Shown: positions 7,242-17,148, numbered from the stretch's first letter. The stretch is DNA of 38,614 nucleotides from Pseudonocardia sp. (GCA_016794615.1 JAEUJO010000191.1:1-38614), one strand, 5' to 3'. The notes: a model not told the origin generated them from the sequence alone. Translations and numbers: made by a program.

Positions 7242-7247
7242 TACCCT
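7242..7247 (+). promoter_or_regulatory. -10 box of proS (leaderless)
   Basis: TACCCT, 7 nt (TCGCAGG) before the GTG at 7255. This supports the GTG over the ATG at 7267. Confidence 0.55.
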
Positions 7248-7254
7248 TCGCAGG

Positions 7255-9033
7255 GTGCTGACCAGGATGTCGTCGCTGTTCCTGCGGACCCTGCGGGAGG
7301 ATCCGGCAGACGCGGAGGTGCCGAGCCACAAGTTGCTCGTCCGCGCCGGCTACGTTCGCCGCGTCGCGCCGGGGATCTACTCCTGGCTGCCGCTGGGGCT
7401 GCGGGTGCTGCGCGCCGTCGAGCAGGTCGTGCGCGAGGAGATGGACGCCATGGGCGCCCAGGAGATCCAGTTCCCCGCGCTGCTGCCCCGTGAGCCGTAC
7501 GAGACCACGCACCGGTGGACCGAGTACGGCCCGAACATCTTCCGGCTCAAGGACCGCAAGGGCGGCGACTACCTGCTCGGGCCCACGCACGAGGAGCTGT
7601 TCACCCTCGTGGTCAAGGGCGAGTACGCGTCGTACAAGGACTACCCGGTCGTCCTCTACCAGATCCAGACCAAGTACCGGGACGAGGAGCGCCCCCGGGC
7701 GGGCATCCTGCGCGGACGGGAGTTCCTCATGAAGGACTCCTACTCGTTCGACCTGACCGACGAGGGCCTGGCCGAGTCGTACGCCAAGCACCGCGACGCC
7801 TACATCAAGATCTTCGACCGGCTCGGGCTCCGGTACGTGATCGTGTCGGCGATGTCGGGAGCGATGGGCGGCTCGGCAAGCGAGGAGTTCCTGGCCGAGT
7901 CGGAGACCGGGGAGGACACCTTCGTCCGCGGCCCCGGCGGGTACGCCGCGAACGTCGAGGCGGTCATCACGCCCGCGCCCCCGGCACAGCCGGTTGCCGG
8001 CAAGCCGCCCGCGCAGGTGCACCACACGCCCGGCACACCCACGATCGAGACGCTGGTCGCCTGCCTGAACGCCGCGGACCTCGGCCGGACCTTCACAGCA
8101 GCGGACACGCTGAAGAACGTGCTGATCAAGACCCGGCTGCCGGGTGCGGACGGCTGGGAGCTGCTCGCCGTCGGCGTGCCCGGCGACCGTGAGGTCGACA
8201 TGAAGCGCCTGGTGGCGACGCTCTCGCCCGCCGAGGTCGCGCTGCTGGAGGAGGCCGACTTCGCGGCGCACCCGTTCCTCGTCAAGGGGTACATCGGGCC
8301 GGGCGCGCTCGCGGCGAACGGCGTCCGCTTCCTCGTCGACCCCCGGATCGTCACCGGCACGGCGTGGGTGACGGGTGCGGACAAGGCCGATCATCACGTC
8401 GTGGACCTGGTGGCGGGGCGGGACTTCACCCCGGACGGCACGATCGAGGCCGCCGAGGTGCGCGCGGGCGACCCGTCACCCGACGGCACCGGGGTGCTCG
8501 AGGCCGCCCGCGGCATCGAGATCGGGCACATCTTCCAGCTCGGTCGCAAGTACGCCGACGCCTTCTCCCTCGACGCGCTCGGCCCGGACAGCAAGCCCGT
8601 CCGGATCACCATGGGCTCCTACGGGATCGGGGTCTCGCGCCTGGTGGCTGCGATCGCGGAGCAGTGCCACGACGAGCACGGCCTGGTCTGGCCGCGCTCG
8701 GTGGCGCCGTTCGACGTGCACCTGGTCGCTGCCGGCAAGCAGGCCGAGATCCGGGAGGGTGCCGAGGCGCTCGCCGCCCGGCTCGACGCCGCGGGGCTGC
8801 GTGTCCTCCTCGACGACCGGACGGCGTCGCCGGGGGTGAAGTTCGCCGACGCCGAGCTGGTGGGCGTGCCGACGATCGTCGTGGTCGGCCGCGGGCTCGC
8901 GTCCGGGGTGATCGAGGTCAAGGACCGGAAGACAGGGGAGCGGACGGAGGTCGCGCTCGGGTCGGCGGTCGAGCACCTCAGCATGTCCTGCGGAGCAACG
9001 CAGCAGCGGAGCACGGCGTTGCTCCACAGCTGA
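7255..9033 (+). CDS. proS: Prolyl-tRNA synthetase, bacterial type
   Basis: A 592-residue class II synthetase that charges tRNA-Pro. It contains motif 1 around residues 30-60 ([13 protein letters not shown]), motif 2 with [17 protein letters not shown] and the GPTHEE element, and a YbaK-like editing insertion from about residue 240 to 400 that would hydrolyse Ala-tRNA-Pro. Motif 3 ([13 protein letters not shown]) and a C-terminal anticodon-binding domain follow. GTG 7255 is preferred for its leaderless promoter; ATG 7267 is the alternative. The last 17 or so residues ([17 protein letters not shown]) look like an extension made by a hairpin sequence. The M. tuberculosis proS neighbourhood has the same downstream genes. 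Confidence 0.95.
   Translation: MLTRMSSLFLRTLREDPADAEVPSHKLLVRAGYVRRVAPGIYSWLPLGLRVLRAVEQVVREEMDAMGAQEIQFPALLPREPYETTHRWTEYGPNIFRLKDRKGGDYLLGPTHEELFTLVVKGEYASYKDYPVVLYQIQTKYRDEERPRAGILRGREFLMKDSYSFDLTDEGLAESYAKHRDAYIKIFDRLGLRYVIVSAMSGAMGGSASEEFLAESETGEDTFVRGPGGYAANVEAVITPAPPAQPVAGKPPAQVHHTPGTPTIETLVACLNAADLGRTFTAADTLKNVLIKTRLPGADGWELLAVGVPGDREVDMKRLVATLSPAEVALLEEADFAAHPFLVKGYIGPGALAANGVRFLVDPRIVTGTAWVTGADKADHHVVDLVAGRDFTPDGTIEAAEVRAGDPSPDGTGVLEAARGIEIGHIFQLGRKYADAFSLDALGPDSKPVRITMGSYGIGVSRLVAAIAEQCHDEHGLVWPRSVAPFDVHLVAAGKQAEIREGAEALAARLDAAGLRVLLDDRTASPGVKFADAELVGVPTIVVVGRGLASGVIEVKDRKTGERTEVALGSAVEHLSMSCGATQQRSTALLHS
8992..9025. repeat. Inverted repeat at the 3' end of proS
   Basis: GGAGCAACG (8992-9000) and CGTTGCTCC (9017-9025) are a perfect 9-bp inverted repeat with a 16-nt loop. 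It lies inside the last codons of proS, just before the convergent gene. It may act as a bidirectional terminator without a U-tract. Confidence 0.6.
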
Positions 9034-9117
9034 GGTGGCGGTGACGGTGGAGCCGACGGGCAAGCGCTGACGTGGGTCGCGTGCCTCCTCGGTGACCCGC
9101 CCGCAGGTGCGCACGCG

Positions 9118-9939
9118 TCACGGCGGGCCGAGGCGCGCGCCGGCGAGCACGGTGTCCAACGCCGCCCGGTCCGGCGTGGCGGGCTGCGCGGGACCGCCCT
9201 CGACGTCTCCGGCGACGAGCAGGACGGCGGCTCCTCCGTCGACCGGCGCGGCCAGCGCGAGCACGGTCCCGCCGGTCGCCGCACAGCCGCCGCGCCCGCC
9301 GGGGGCGCGGACCGTGGCCTCGGTGACGGTGCCGTCGACCGGCCCGTCCGGCCCCGCGACCCGCACGGGTCGCGGCGGTGCGATGGCGACCTCCGGCGGG
9401 GTACCGTCCGGCGCGGCGTACGCGGTGTCGGCGAACCACCGGGCGACGCGCTCGCCGCGGTCGGCGGGCCCGGCGGAGGCGTCGGTGGGCAGCAGCGCTG
9501 CGGCGGCGAACCCGCGGAGGTGCTGCTCGCCGTCGCAGGCGTAGCCCGGTCCGTGTACGACACCGGTGAGTGACGGCGCGCCCATGGCGGCGTCGGCGTC
9601 GGCGGGCGCGGCACTCCAGCCCGGCGGCGGCACGTAGGACAGGAACGGTGTCGTCACCGTGCCTTCGGACGCCCCGAAGGCGCGCAGGGCGAGCGGCACG
9701 CCGACGGCGAGAACGAGCGCGGCGACGGCGGTCAGCGCGATGATCCCGCCCGGTGAGAGGGGGACGGGGAGCCGCCACCCCGGGCGCAGCGGGCGCGGCC
9801 GGGCCGTACGCCGCACGGGGGTGCCGGCAGGAGTGTCGATGGCCGCCGACCAGGGCAGCACCGCGGGCGGCGGCGGTTCCGGCCACCACGGAGGCGGCTG
9901 CCCGGCCCGTCCGGCTCCGGCTGCCCCGCGACCATCCAC
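9118..9939 (-). CDS. Single-pass membrane protein of unknown function
   Basis: 273 residues. A Pro/Trp-rich cytoplasmic N-terminus (1-55) is followed by one transmembrane helix (GGIIALTAVAALVLAVGVPLAL, about 64-85) and an extracytoplasmic domain beginning TTPFLSYVPPPGWSAAP and containing conserved-looking HGPGYACDGEQHLRG and RVARWFADTAYA segments. No named family is recognised; similar one-TM proteins are common in Pseudonocardiales. The GTG at 9939 lies 7 nt after a TAGCCT -10 box, so the mRNA is probably leaderless. It converges on proS. Confidence 0.8.
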   Translation of the reverse strand: MDGRGAAGAGRAGQPPPWWPEPPPPAVLPWSAAIDTPAGTPVRRTARPRPLRPGWRLPVPLSPGGIIALTAVAALVLAVGVPLALRAFGASEGTVTTPFLSYVPPPGWSAAPADADAAMGAPSLTGVVHGPGYACDGEQHLRGFAAAALLPTDASAGPADRGERVARWFADTAYAAPDGTPPEVAIAPPRPVRVAGPDGPVDGTVTEATVRAPGGRGGCAATGGTVLALAAPVDGGAAVLLVAGDVEGGPAQPATPDRAALDTVLAGARLGPP

Positions 9940-9946
9940 GACCCGG

Positions 9947-9952
9947 AGGCTA
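9947..9952 (-). promoter_or_regulatory. -10 box of the single-pass membrane protein gene (leaderless)
   Basis: TAGCCT on the - strand, 7 nt (CCGGGTC) before the GTG at 9939. Confidence 0.6.
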
Positions 9953-9989
9953 GATCTTCGGTAGGGCTCCGCGTGGCCTTTCCGGAGAA

Positions 9990-10400
9990 TCAGCCCGGCA
10001 GGAACGACAACCGGACCGACCGCACCGGGTTGTCACCGTTGGTGTCCACCAGGCAGACCGACTGCCAGGTGCCCAGCGCCATGCGCCCGTTCAGCACGGG
10101 CACCGACACCGACGGCGCCACGATCGCCGGCAGCACGTGGTCACGGCCGTGGCCGGGGCTGCCGTGGCGGTGGCGCCAACGGTCGTCGGCGGGCAGCAGG
10201 TCGCGCAGCGCGGCGAGCAGGTCGGTGTCGCTCCCCGCGCCCGTCTCGATCACCGCCAACCCCGCGGTGGCGTGCGGCACCCACACGTTGAGCAGGCCCT
10301 CGCGTGCGCCCATCGAGCGCAGGAAGCCGTCGATCTCGCCGCCGAGGTCGACGACCGCCTCGCGTCCTCCGGTCCGGATCTCCACCACGGTGCTGTCCAC
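9990..10400 (-). CDS. YjbQ family (UPF0047) protein
   Basis: 136 residues, the normal length of the family. The family core is visible: VWVPHATAGLAVIETG, WRHRHGSPGHGRDHVLPAIVAPS and LGTWQSVCLVDTNGDNPVRSVRLSFLPG. These proteins bind a metal and have weak thiamin-phosphate-synthase activity; the true role is unsettled. The GTG at 10400 lies 7 nt after TAGGGT, so the 35 upstream codons of open frame are not used. Confidence 0.9.
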   Translation of the reverse strand: MDSTVVEIRTGGREAVVDLGGEIDGFLRSMGAREGLLNVWVPHATAGLAVIETGAGSDTDLLAALRDLLPADDRWRHRHGSPGHGRDHVLPAIVAPSVSVPVLNGRMALGTWQSVCLVDTNGDNPVRSVRLSFLPG

Positions 10401-10407
10401 CCGGCGG

Positions 10408-10413
10408 ACCCTA
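10408..10413 (-). promoter_or_regulatory. -10 box of the YjbQ gene (leaderless)
   Basis: TAGGGT on the - strand, 7 nt (CCGCCGG) before the GTG at 10400. Confidence 0.65.
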
Positions 10414-10440
10414 TGCCGGAACAGCGTGGGAGACGATGGG

Positions 10441-10896
10441 TCAGGGACGGCCGGGGAAGACCGGGACGGCGGGTTGCGATCCGATGGCCGCGCGCCACCG
10501 GGCACAGCGGGCCGCCGTGTCGATGAGCGCCTGGAGGCCGGCTCGGCGGAGCGCCCGGTCGGTGCTGCGTTCCAGGACGAAGCGCCACGCCGCGGCGGCG
10601 TCCGTCTCGGCCGTGACGAGCAGCCCGCCCGCCGATGCCGCGTCCGTCACGGGCTGTGGGGTCGCGTAAGCAGGCTGGGCGGACACCGGACGTTGCCCGA
10701 GCCGGGTGAGCGTCACCTCGATCTGGGCGCGCAGCTCGCGGTGCGCCGCGGCGTCGGTGCGGGCGGTGGCCACCTGGGCGGGGGGCAGGAAGGCGAGGGC
10801 GAGTGAGTAGCACCAGAGCGCCGCGTGCTCGGTGCCCAGGACGTCCTGCAACGCCCCGACCGCCACGTCGTCCGGCCGTGCCGACCTGCCACTCAT
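10441..10896 (-). CDS. Ferritin-like domain protein (DUF4439)
   Basis: 151 residues, mostly helical and Ala-rich. The LQDVLGTEHAALWCYSLALAFL helix and the AAHRELRAQIEVTLTRLG helix resemble the paired helices of DUF4439 ferritin-like proteins. AAWRFVLERSTDRALRRAGLQALIDTAARCARWRAAIG forms the C-terminal helices. It corresponds in position to the alanine-rich protein next to proS in mycobacteria. A strong ribosome site (GGAGGGGG) precedes the ATG. It follows the lipoprotein gene by 31 nt, so the two are likely cotranscribed. Metal binding is not proven. Confidence 0.8.
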   Translation of the reverse strand: MSGRSARPDDVAVGALQDVLGTEHAALWCYSLALAFLPPAQVATARTDAAAHRELRAQIEVTLTRLGQRPVSAQPAYATPQPVTDAASAGGLLVTAETDAAAAWRFVLERSTDRALRRAGLQALIDTAARCARWRAAIGSQPAVPVFPGRP

Positions 10897-10927
10897 GCGG
10901 CCCCCTCCGCGTCGTGCCGCCCCGGGC

Positions 10928-11506
10928 TCACGCGAGCACCGCCGCGTAGGTCGCGCAGCACGCGGCGATCGAGGCGACGAGGCCGACCCGCTCGACGGGC
11001 AGGTCCGGCACCAGGTCTGCGGCGCCGCGCTGCGCCGCCGCGACGGCATCCCGAACCTGCTCGACGGTGGCCGCCGGTGCGGGAGCGGCCGTTCCCGTGG
11101 CACCCGCCGGGGCGGTCGGCCCGGCGGTGCCGACAGCCGGCGCCGTGGACGGTGTGCCCGTGCTCGGCGCTCCGCCCACGCGCACGATCTCGGCGTCCAG
11201 CGCCGCCGCGTGCTCGGTGCGTGCGGCGCGCAGCGGGTCGATCCGGGCGGCCACGGCCGGGTCCGCGGCGATGAGTGCGGCGGTCAACGCGACGTCCGCC
11301 CGTGCCGCGTCCGCGAGCGCGACCAGCGGATCCGGCCGGTCGCGGCGCTCGGTCGTGGCACCGCCGCAACCGGCGACGACCGTCGCCGCGGCGGGCAGCG
11401 CCAGCATCAGCTGCAGGACGCGGCGGCGGCCCAGGGTCGGGCGGAGCCCGGCCTGCGCCACCGCTCGCGACCCGGGCCGGCGCCCCGCCGCCGTCGCGTC
11501 GTTCAC
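10928..11506 (-). CDS. Predicted Tat-type lipoprotein, Ala-rich
   Basis: 192 residues. A twin-arginine-like signal ([22 protein letters not shown]) ends in a lipobox with the lipidated Cys at residue 47. The mature part has two helical segments ([24 protein letters not shown] and [21 protein letters not shown]) joined by a Pro/Thr/Ala linker (about 112-146). It matches the membrane, alanine-rich protein found between rimP and the ferritin-like gene in mycobacteria. The start is GTG; a weak CAGGAT hexamer ends 8 nt before it. The function is unknown; a surface partner of the ferritin-like protein is plausible. Confidence 0.8.
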   Translation of the reverse strand: MNDATAAGRRPGSRAVAQAGLRPTLGRRRVLQLMLALPAAATVVAGCGGATTERRDRPDPLVALADAARADVALTAALIAADPAVAARIDPLRAARTEHAAALDAEIVRVGGAPSTGTPSTAPAVGTAGPTAPAGATGTAAPAPAATVEQVRDAVAAAQRGAADLVPDLPVERVGLVASIAACCATYAAVLA

Positions 11507-11662
11507 GACGGCTCATCCTGCCAGGCCGGTCGTCATCCCCGGCGCGATACCCTGGCGGACCCGACGGCCCGGTTCGGGCGGTCCACCGAGACCGCCCCCA
11601 CCCGTCCCGACCCACCGCCCAGCACGGCCCGCCGCCGCGCGGACAGACCAGGAGTGCCGACG

Positions 11663-12382
11663 ATGTCCCCGCCCCGTTCCCGGACCCGGAGCACACCTGC
11701 CCGATCCGCCCAGGTCCGGCCCGGGGCGCCGACGGACGGGCTGCGCGGCCTGCTGGAGCCGGTCGTCACCGGCGCGGGCTTCGAGCTCGACGCGCTCGAC
11801 GTCCGCAGCTCGGGCAGGCGGTACACGGTCCGGATGGTGGTCGACTCGGACGCCGGCCCGGACCTGGACGACATCGCGCGGCTCAGCCGCGCGGCCTCCG
11901 ACGCGCTCGACCGCAACGAGCACCTCGTCGGCGGGTCGTACACGCTGGAGGTCACCTCGCCGGGTGTGGACCGGCAGTTGACGGCGCCGCGGCACTGGCG
12001 GCGGGCCCGCCTGCGCCTGGTGACCGTCCGGCCGCAGCCCGGCTCGGCGCTGGCCGGCTCGGCGCTGGCCGACTCGGCGCTGGCAGACTCGGCGCTGGGG
12101 GACTCGGGGCTGGGGGACTCGGTCTTCGCCGGGCGGGTCGGCACGGCGGGCGAGGAGGCCGTGACCCTGCTGGTCGACGGGCGGCTGCGCGAGGTGCGCT
12201 ACGCGGACGTCGCGCACGCGGCCGTCGAGGTCGAGTTCACCCCACCACCGGAGAGGGAGATCGCCATGCTCGCCCCCGGGGCGGCCGAGGAGGATGCGGT
12301 GCAGGACCGCCGGGCCCGACCGGGCGCGGCGCAGGACCCGGCGGAGGACTCGGCGGAGGACTCGGTGGAGGACTCGCAGTGA
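11663..12382 (+). CDS. rimP: Ribosome maturation factor RimP
   Basis: A 239-residue RimP, needed for 30S subunit maturation. The N-terminal domain spans about 23-105 ([63 protein letters not shown]). The SH3-like C-terminal domain is interrupted by a tandem repeat (about residues 127-156, (A/G)DSAL units) and resumes at VFAGRVG. The acidic tail ([11 protein letters not shown]) also comes from a short repeat. At 239 residues it is longer than the usual 150-190. The ATG at 11663 has AGGAG 8 nt upstream. Its stop overlaps the nusA start (GTGA). Confidence 0.93.
   Translation: MSPPRSRTRSTPARSAQVRPGAPTDGLRGLLEPVVTGAGFELDALDVRSSGRRYTVRMVVDSDAGPDLDDIARLSRAASDALDRNEHLVGGSYTLEVTSPGVDRQLTAPRHWRRARLRLVTVRPQPGSALAGSALADSALADSALGDSGLGDSVFAGRVGTAGEEAVTLLVDGRLREVRYADVAHAAVEVEFTPPPEREIAMLAPGAAEEDAVQDRRARPGAAQDPAEDSAEDSVEDSQ
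12041..12130 (+). repeat. 15-bp minisatellite inside rimP (six units)
   Basis: Units of 15 bp start at 12041, 12056, 12071, 12086, 12101 and 12116 (consensus GACTCGGCGCTGGCC). The first two are identical and the last is degenerate. They encode [15 protein letters not shown]-type pentapeptides. Because the unit is a multiple of three, copy-number change would keep the frame. Confidence 0.95.
12341..12376 (+). repeat. 12-bp repeat in the rimP C-terminal tail
   Basis: Three units, GCGGAGGACTCG twice and then GTGGAGGACTCG, encode [12 protein letters not shown] immediately before the stop. In frame, acidic. Confidence 0.9.
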
Positions 12383-13455
12383 ACGTCGACATCGCGGCGC
12401 TGCGCGCCATCGAGCGCGACAAGGACATCCCGTTCGAGACCGTGCTCGAGGCCATCGAGACGGCCCTGCTCACGGCGTACCGGCACACCGAGGGCCATCA
12501 GCCGCACGCGCGCGTGGACATCGACCGGAAGACCGGGGTCGTGCGTGTGCTGGCGCACGAGACCGGCCCCGACGGCGAGCCCGGCCCGGACTGGGACGAC
12601 ACCCCCGAGGGCTTCGGGCGGATCGCCGCCACCACCGCCCGCCAGGTGATCGTCCAGCGGCTGCGGGACGCGGAGAACGAGCGGACCTTCGGCGAGTTCG
12701 CGGCGAAGGAGGGCGAGATCGTCGCCGGGGTCGTGCAGCGTGACGCGCGGGCCAACGCCCGCGGCGTGGTCGTGGTGGACATCGGTGGCGGTACCGAGGG
12801 TGTGCTTCCGCAGGCCGAGCAGGTGCCCGGGGAGCGCTACGTGCACGGCGAGCGGATGCGCTGCTACGTCGTGGGCGTCACGCGCGGTCCGCGCGGCACG
12901 CAGATCACGCTCTCGCGCACGCACCCGAACCTGGTCCGCAAGCTGTTCGCGCTCGAGGTACCCGAGCTCGTCGACGGGTCCGTGGAGATCGTCGCGGTCG
13001 CGCGGGAGGCCGGGCACCGCACCAAGATCGCCGTGCGGTCGACCGTGTCGGGGGTCAACCCGAAGGGCGCCTGCATCGGGCCGATGGGGGCGCGGGTGCG
13101 CGGCGTCATGAGCGAGCTGGCCGGCGAGAAGATCGACATCATCGACTGGTCGGACGATCCCGCCACGTTCGTCGGGAACGCCCTGTCCCCGTCGAAGGTC
13201 GTGTCGGTGAGCGTCCTCGACGCGCGCACCCGCACGGCACGGGTGATCGTGCCGGACTTCCAGCTCTCCCTCGCGATCGGCAAGGAGGGGCAGAACGCCC
13301 GGCTCGCCGCGCGGCTCACCGGGTGGCGCATCGACATCCGCAGCGACGCGGACCCGCGGGTCACCGGAGCGAGTCCCGGCGGTCCCGACGAGCCAGGCCC
13401 TCCGGTCGGCGAGCGCGCCGGAGCGGTCCGTACCCCCGGTACGGAGCCCCGCTGA
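12379..13455 (+). CDS. nusA: Transcription termination/antitermination factor NusA
   Basis: A 358-residue NusA. The N-terminal RNA-polymerase-binding domain ([35 protein letters not shown], 1-125) is followed by S1 ([33 protein letters not shown]), then KH1 and KH2 ([33 protein letters not shown] and [17 protein letters not shown]). It lacks the C-terminal acidic repeats of E. coli NusA, as is usual in actinobacteria. The GTG overlaps the rimP stop by one nucleotide-shifted GTGA, so it is translationally coupled. A proline-rich tail ends the protein. Confidence 0.96.
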   Translation: MNVDIAALRAIERDKDIPFETVLEAIETALLTAYRHTEGHQPHARVDIDRKTGVVRVLAHETGPDGEPGPDWDDTPEGFGRIAATTARQVIVQRLRDAENERTFGEFAAKEGEIVAGVVQRDARANARGVVVVDIGGGTEGVLPQAEQVPGERYVHGERMRCYVVGVTRGPRGTQITLSRTHPNLVRKLFALEVPELVDGSVEIVAVAREAGHRTKIAVRSTVSGVNPKGACIGPMGARVRGVMSELAGEKIDIIDWSDDPATFVGNALSPSKVVSVSVLDARTRTARVIVPDFQLSLAIGKEGQNARLAARLTGWRIDIRSDADPRVTGASPGGPDEPGPPVGERAGAVRTPGTEPR

Positions 13456-13472
13456 CAGAGGACGCGGTACAC

Positions 13473-13793
13473 TTGAGACCGGTCCGACGCCCGGGCCGCA
13501 GCGCCGCACGGCAGGAACGCCCCGATCAGCCGCACAGTGATCGGCGGCCGGTCCGGACCTGTGTCGGGTGCCGTACTCGGGCAGCGGCCGACGAGTTGTT
13601 GCGGGTCGTCGCGGTGGACGGGGCACTCATCCCGGACCCGTGGCGGCGGCTCCCCGGGCGTGGTGCATGGCTGCATCCCGTACCGGAGTGCCTCGCCCGT
13701 GCCGAGCGTCGCTCGGCGTTCCCGCGGGCGCTCCGCGCCCCGGGCCCACTCGACGCCGATCGGGTACGGTCCCACCTGCAGCACCACAGCTAG
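13473..13793 (+). CDS. ylxR: YlxR family (DUF448) RNA-binding protein
   Basis: 106 residues from TTG. The core PVRTCVGCRTRAAADELLRVVAVDGALIPDPWRRLPGRGAWLHPVPECL is the YlxR signature; members bind RNA and modulate RNase P (RnpM in Gram-positives). There is no ATG or GTG between the nusA stop and the conserved RTCVGCR, so TTG at 13473 is the most economical start. Upstream in-frame codons lie within nusA. The position between nusA and infB matches the conserved operon. Confidence 0.8.
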   Translation: MRPVRRPGRSAARQERPDQPHSDRRPVRTCVGCRTRAAADELLRVVAVDGALIPDPWRRLPGRGAWLHPVPECLARAERRSAFPRALRAPGPLDADRVRSHLQHHS

Positions 13794-13839
13794 GTACGAG
13801 CACCACCTGGGGCCCGGGAACTCCCCGGACCCGCCAACC

Positions 13840-13907
13840 ATGAAAGCCAGGTCGACCCGTCATGAGCCAGTCGTGAAGATCGCACCATGAACGTGCTTCG
13901 ACGCTAG
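13840..13907 (+). promoter_or_regulatory. infB leader with overlapping micro-ORFs
   Basis: In the 164-nt gap before infB, ATG 13840 opens a 16-codon ORF ([16 protein letters not shown]) ending at TGA 13888-13890. ATG 13887 overlaps it (ATGA) and reads MNVLRR to TAG at 13907. ATG 13862 (MSQS) lies out of frame within. The segment is less GC-rich than its surroundings. TAGGTT (13905-13910) is a candidate -10 for a transcript starting about 40 nt before infB. The leader could be a control region; this is inference. Confidence 0.45.
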
Positions 13908-13957
13908 GTTCGAGGTCGAGCGGGACCCGCCGCCGGCCTCCGAGTTTGAGGAGAGCA

Positions 13958-16900
13958 GTGGCAGGCAAGGCCCGCGTGCATGAGCTCGCGAAGGAGCTCG
14001 GCATCAGCAGCAAGCAGGTCCTGAGCAAGCTTCAGGATCTCGGCGAGTACGTGAAGTCCCCATCGTCCACGGTCGAGGCCCCCGTCGCGCGGCGCCTGCG
14101 CGAGTCGATGTCGGGCGGCGACTCGGGCGGTGGTTCACGTCCTCGTCCCGGCGCACGTCCGCGCCCGGCAGGCGGCCCCGTCCCCGGTCCGCCCGCCGTC
14201 CCCCCGCGCCCCGGTGCGCCTCGGCCCGGCGGCGTCAGCGCCGTTCCCGGCCCGCCGCGACCGGCAGGCCGGCCGTCCGCACCCACCCCGCCGCGGGCCG
14301 TGCCGGAGCAGGCCCGTCCCCAGGCACCGGCCGCCTCGGCGGCTGCCGCGCCGGCGGCGCCCACCGCGCCGGCGGCGCCTGCCACACCGGCGCCGCCGCG
14401 CACGGACGGTCGTGGCGACAGCGGAGCCCCGCGTACCGGTGGCGTCCGCCCCGGACCGCGTCCCGCTCCGCCGGTGCGCCAGCAGCAGGCCGCGTCCGCC
14501 CCGGCGCCTGCGCAGCCGTCGCCACCGCGCCCCAACCAGCAGGGTTCCCGGCCTGGTCAGCGTCCCGGCGACCGGCCCGCAGCCGCGCGCCCGGCCGATG
14601 TGGCTGCCGATGCTGGTTCGGCTGTCGTCCCGCCACGCACCCAGGCGCCCAAGCCCGGCCCGCGGACCCCGCGCGTCGGCAACAACCCCTTCGGAGTCGG
14701 TTCCGGCGCCCCGCCGCGGTCGGCGGCACCGCGTCCCGGCCCGCCCGCGGGCGGTCAGGGAGGCACTCCGGCGCAGGGTGGCCCCGGTCAGGGCGGCCCG
14801 CGTCCCGGTGGCCCGCGCCCGCCCGGTGGGCGGCCCGGTGAGGCCGGTCGCGGTGGTCCGCGGCCGTCTCCGGGCAACATGCCCCCCCGCCCGAACCCCG
14901 GCATGATGCCGGCCCGGCCTGCGGGTGGTCCCGGTGGTCGTCCCGGTGGCCCCGGTGGCCGTCCCGGCGGCCCCGGTGGCCGTCCCGGCGGCCCCGGTGG
15001 TCGTCCCGGCGGCGGTGGCGGCGGCTTCCGTCCCGGCGGCGGTGGCGGCGGGTTCCGCCCGGGTGGCGGTGGCCCCGGTGGCGGCGGTGCACCCGCCGGC
15101 GGTGGGTTCCGTCCCGGCGGTGGTGGTCGTCCCGGCGGCGGTGGCGGCGGCCGTGGTCGCGGCGGTGCCGCGGGTGCGTTCGGCCGCCCCGGCGGCCCGG
15201 CTCGCAAGGGCCGCAAGAGCAAGCGGCAGAAGCGCCAGGAGTTCGACTCGATGCAGGCCCCCTCGGTCGGCGGCGTCCGCCTGCCGAAGGGTCGTGGCGA
15301 GACCGTCAAGCTCGCCCGTGGTGCGTCGCTGACGGACTTCGCAGACAAGATCAACGCCAACCCGGCCGCGCTGGTGCAGGTGCTGTTCCACCTCGGTGAG
15401 ATGGTCACGTCCACGCAGTCGGTGTCCGACGAGATCCTCGAGCTGCTCGGCAGCGAGATGAACTACGACGTTCAGGTCGTCAGCCCGGAGGAGGAGGACC
15501 GCGAGCTGCTCGACAGCTTCTCGATCTCCTACGGCGAGAATGCCGGCGACGAGGACGACCTCGTGTTCCGGCCGCCGGTCGTCACCGTCATGGGTCACGT
15601 GGACCACGGCAAGACGCGACTGCTGGACACGATCCGCAACGCCAACGTCCGCGAGGGCGAGGCGGGCGGCATCACCCAGCACATCGGCGCCTACCAGGTC
15701 GTCACGGAGCTCGAGGGCTACGAGCGGCCGATCACCTTCATCGACACCCCGGGCCACGAGGCGTTCACCGCCATGCGTGCCCGCGGCGCCAAGTCGACGG
15801 ACATCGCGGTCATCGTGGTCGCGGCGGACGACGGCGTGATGCCGCAGACGGTGGAGGCGATCAACCACGCCCAGGCGGCGCAGGTGCCGGTCGTGGTGGC
15901 GGTGAACAAGATCGACAAGGAGGGGGCCAACCCCGCCAAGATCCGCCAGCAGCTCACCGAGTACAACCTGGTCGCCGAGGAGTACGGCGGCGACACGATG
16001 TTCGTGGACATCTCCGCGAAGCAGGGCACGAACATCGACGCACTGCTCGAGGCGATCCTGCTCACCGCGGACGCGTCGCTGGACCTGCGGGCGAACCCGA
16101 ACATGGAGGCCCAGGGCATCGCGATCGAGGCTCACCTCGACCGCGGCCGCGGCCCCGTGGCCACGGTGCTGGTGCAGCGCGGCACGCTGCGGGTCGGCGA
16201 CTCGATCGTCGCGGGCGACGCCTCCGGGCGCGTCCGGCGGATGTTCGACGAGCACGGCGGCGACATCGTCGAGGCCTACCCGTCGCGTCCGGTGCAGGTC
16301 ATCGGGTTCACCTCGGTGCCCGGCGCGGGTGACACCTTCCTCGTCGTGGACGAGGACCGGGTCGCCCGGCAGATCGCGGACCGGCGGCGCGCTCGCGAGC
16401 GCAACGCCGAGCTCGCGAGCCGGCGCAAGCGCGTCAGCCTCGAAGACCTGGACGCCGCGCTGAAGGAGACGAACACCCTCAACCTGATCATCAAGGGGGA
16501 CAACTCGGGAACCGTCGAGGCCCTCGAGGATGCGCTCATGAAGATCGAGGTCGGGGACGACGTCGAGCTGCGGGTCATCCACCGCGGCGTCGGTGGCATC
16601 ACCGAGGGCGACATCAACCTCGCCATCGCGGACAACGTCATCGTCCTGGGCTTCAACGTCCGGGCCGAGGGCAAGGCCACGGAGCTGGCCAACCGCGAGG
16701 GCGTCGAGATCCGCTACTACTCGGTGATCTACCAGGCCATCGAGGAGATGGAGAAGGCGCTCCAGGGCATGCTCAAGCCGGAGTTCGAGGAGGTCGAGCT
16801 GGGCCGTGCCGAGGTCCGCGAGGTCTTCAAGTCCTCCCGGTACGGCACCATCGCCGGCTGCCTCGTGCAGAGCGGGATCATCCGGCGCAACGCCCGGGGC

Positions 16901-17086
16901 CGGCTGCTGCGCGACAGCGTGGTCATCGCCGACAACCTGCCGATCAGCTCGCTGCGGCGCTTCAAGGACGACGTGGTCGAGGTCCGTGACGGCTTCGAGT
17001 GCGGTCTCACCTTGGGCAACTACAGCGACATCAAGGTCGGTGACGTGGTGGAGACCTTCGAGATGAGGGAGAAGGCCCGGTCCTGA
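13958..17086 (+). CDS. infB: Translation initiation factor IF-2
   Basis: A 1042-residue IF2, longer than the usual 850-900 because of a large low-complexity insert. Domains: N-terminal IF2_N ([23 protein letters not shown], residues 4-30); a Pro/Ala/Gly/Arg-rich region from about 55 to 415; a second IF2_N ([24 protein letters not shown]). The G domain has GHVDHGKT (about 546-553), [21 protein letters not shown] and SAK. Domains II-IV follow, including [29 protein letters not shown] near the end. The GTG at 13958 with GAGGAG upstream is chosen. It delivers initiator tRNA and joins the subunits. A strong terminator follows. Confidence 0.97.
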   Translation: MAGKARVHELAKELGISSKQVLSKLQDLGEYVKSPSSTVEAPVARRLRESMSGGDSGGGSRPRPGARPRPAGGPVPGPPAVPPRPGAPRPGGVSAVPGPPRPAGRPSAPTPPRAVPEQARPQAPAASAAAAPAAPTAPAAPATPAPPRTDGRGDSGAPRTGGVRPGPRPAPPVRQQQAASAPAPAQPSPPRPNQQGSRPGQRPGDRPAAARPADVAADAGSAVVPPRTQAPKPGPRTPRVGNNPFGVGSGAPPRSAAPRPGPPAGGQGGTPAQGGPGQGGPRPGGPRPPGGRPGEAGRGGPRPSPGNMPPRPNPGMMPARPAGGPGGRPGGPGGRPGGPGGRPGGPGGRPGGGGGGFRPGGGGGGFRPGGGGPGGGGAPAGGGFRPGGGGRPGGGGGGRGRGGAAGAFGRPGGPARKGRKSKRQKRQEFDSMQAPSVGGVRLPKGRGETVKLARGASLTDFADKINANPAALVQVLFHLGEMVTSTQSVSDEILELLGSEMNYDVQVVSPEEEDRELLDSFSISYGENAGDEDDLVFRPPVVTVMGHVDHGKTRLLDTIRNANVREGEAGGITQHIGAYQVVTELEGYERPITFIDTPGHEAFTAMRARGAKSTDIAVIVVAADDGVMPQTVEAINHAQAAQVPVVVAVNKIDKEGANPAKIRQQLTEYNLVAEEYGGDTMFVDISAKQGTNIDALLEAILLTADASLDLRANPNMEAQGIAIEAHLDRGRGPVATVLVQRGTLRVGDSIVAGDASGRVRRMFDEHGGDIVEAYPSRPVQVIGFTSVPGAGDTFLVVDEDRVARQIADRRRARERNAELASRRKRVSLEDLDAALKETNTLNLIIKGDNSGTVEALEDALMKIEVGDDVELRVIHRGVGGITEGDINLAIADNVIVLGFNVRAEGKATELANREGVEIRYYSVIYQAIEEMEKALQGMLKPEFEEVELGRAEVREVFKSSRYGTIAGCLVQSGIIRRNARGRLLRDSVVIADNLPISSLRRFKDDVVEVRDGFECGLTLGNYSDIKVGDVVETFEMREKARS
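14932..15170 (+). repeat. Gly/Arg/Pro-rich minisatellite in infB
   Basis: Imperfect repeats of GGTGGCCGTCCCGGCGGC-type 18-bp units encode [13 protein letters not shown], followed by [10 protein letters not shown] repeats. They make up the intrinsically disordered part of IF2 and are the most Gly-rich stretch of the window. Confidence 0.85.
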
Positions 17087-17090
17087 CAAC

Positions 17091-17128
17091 GAACGGGCCG
17101 CTCGGGCTGGGTTCCGGGCGGCCCGTTC
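17091..17128 (+). terminator. Terminator after infB
   Basis: An 11-bp perfect stem GAACGGGCCGC (17091-17101) / GCGGCCCGTTC (17118-17128) with a 16-nt loop, 5 nt after the infB stop. No U-tract. Confidence 0.75.
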
Positions 17129-17148
17129 CGTCGTCGTCCCGGAGGGCG

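Noticed and set aside
13537..13890. A 117-residue open frame overlapping ylxR
   Set aside because: It is a frame shadow of ylxR plus leader, with no ribosome site and no family-like sequence. Only its 16-codon tail is reported, as a micro-ORF.
14932..15170. CRISPR-like repeats
   Set aside because: The repeats are contiguous, in frame, and code for the Gly-rich part of IF2; there are no spacers.
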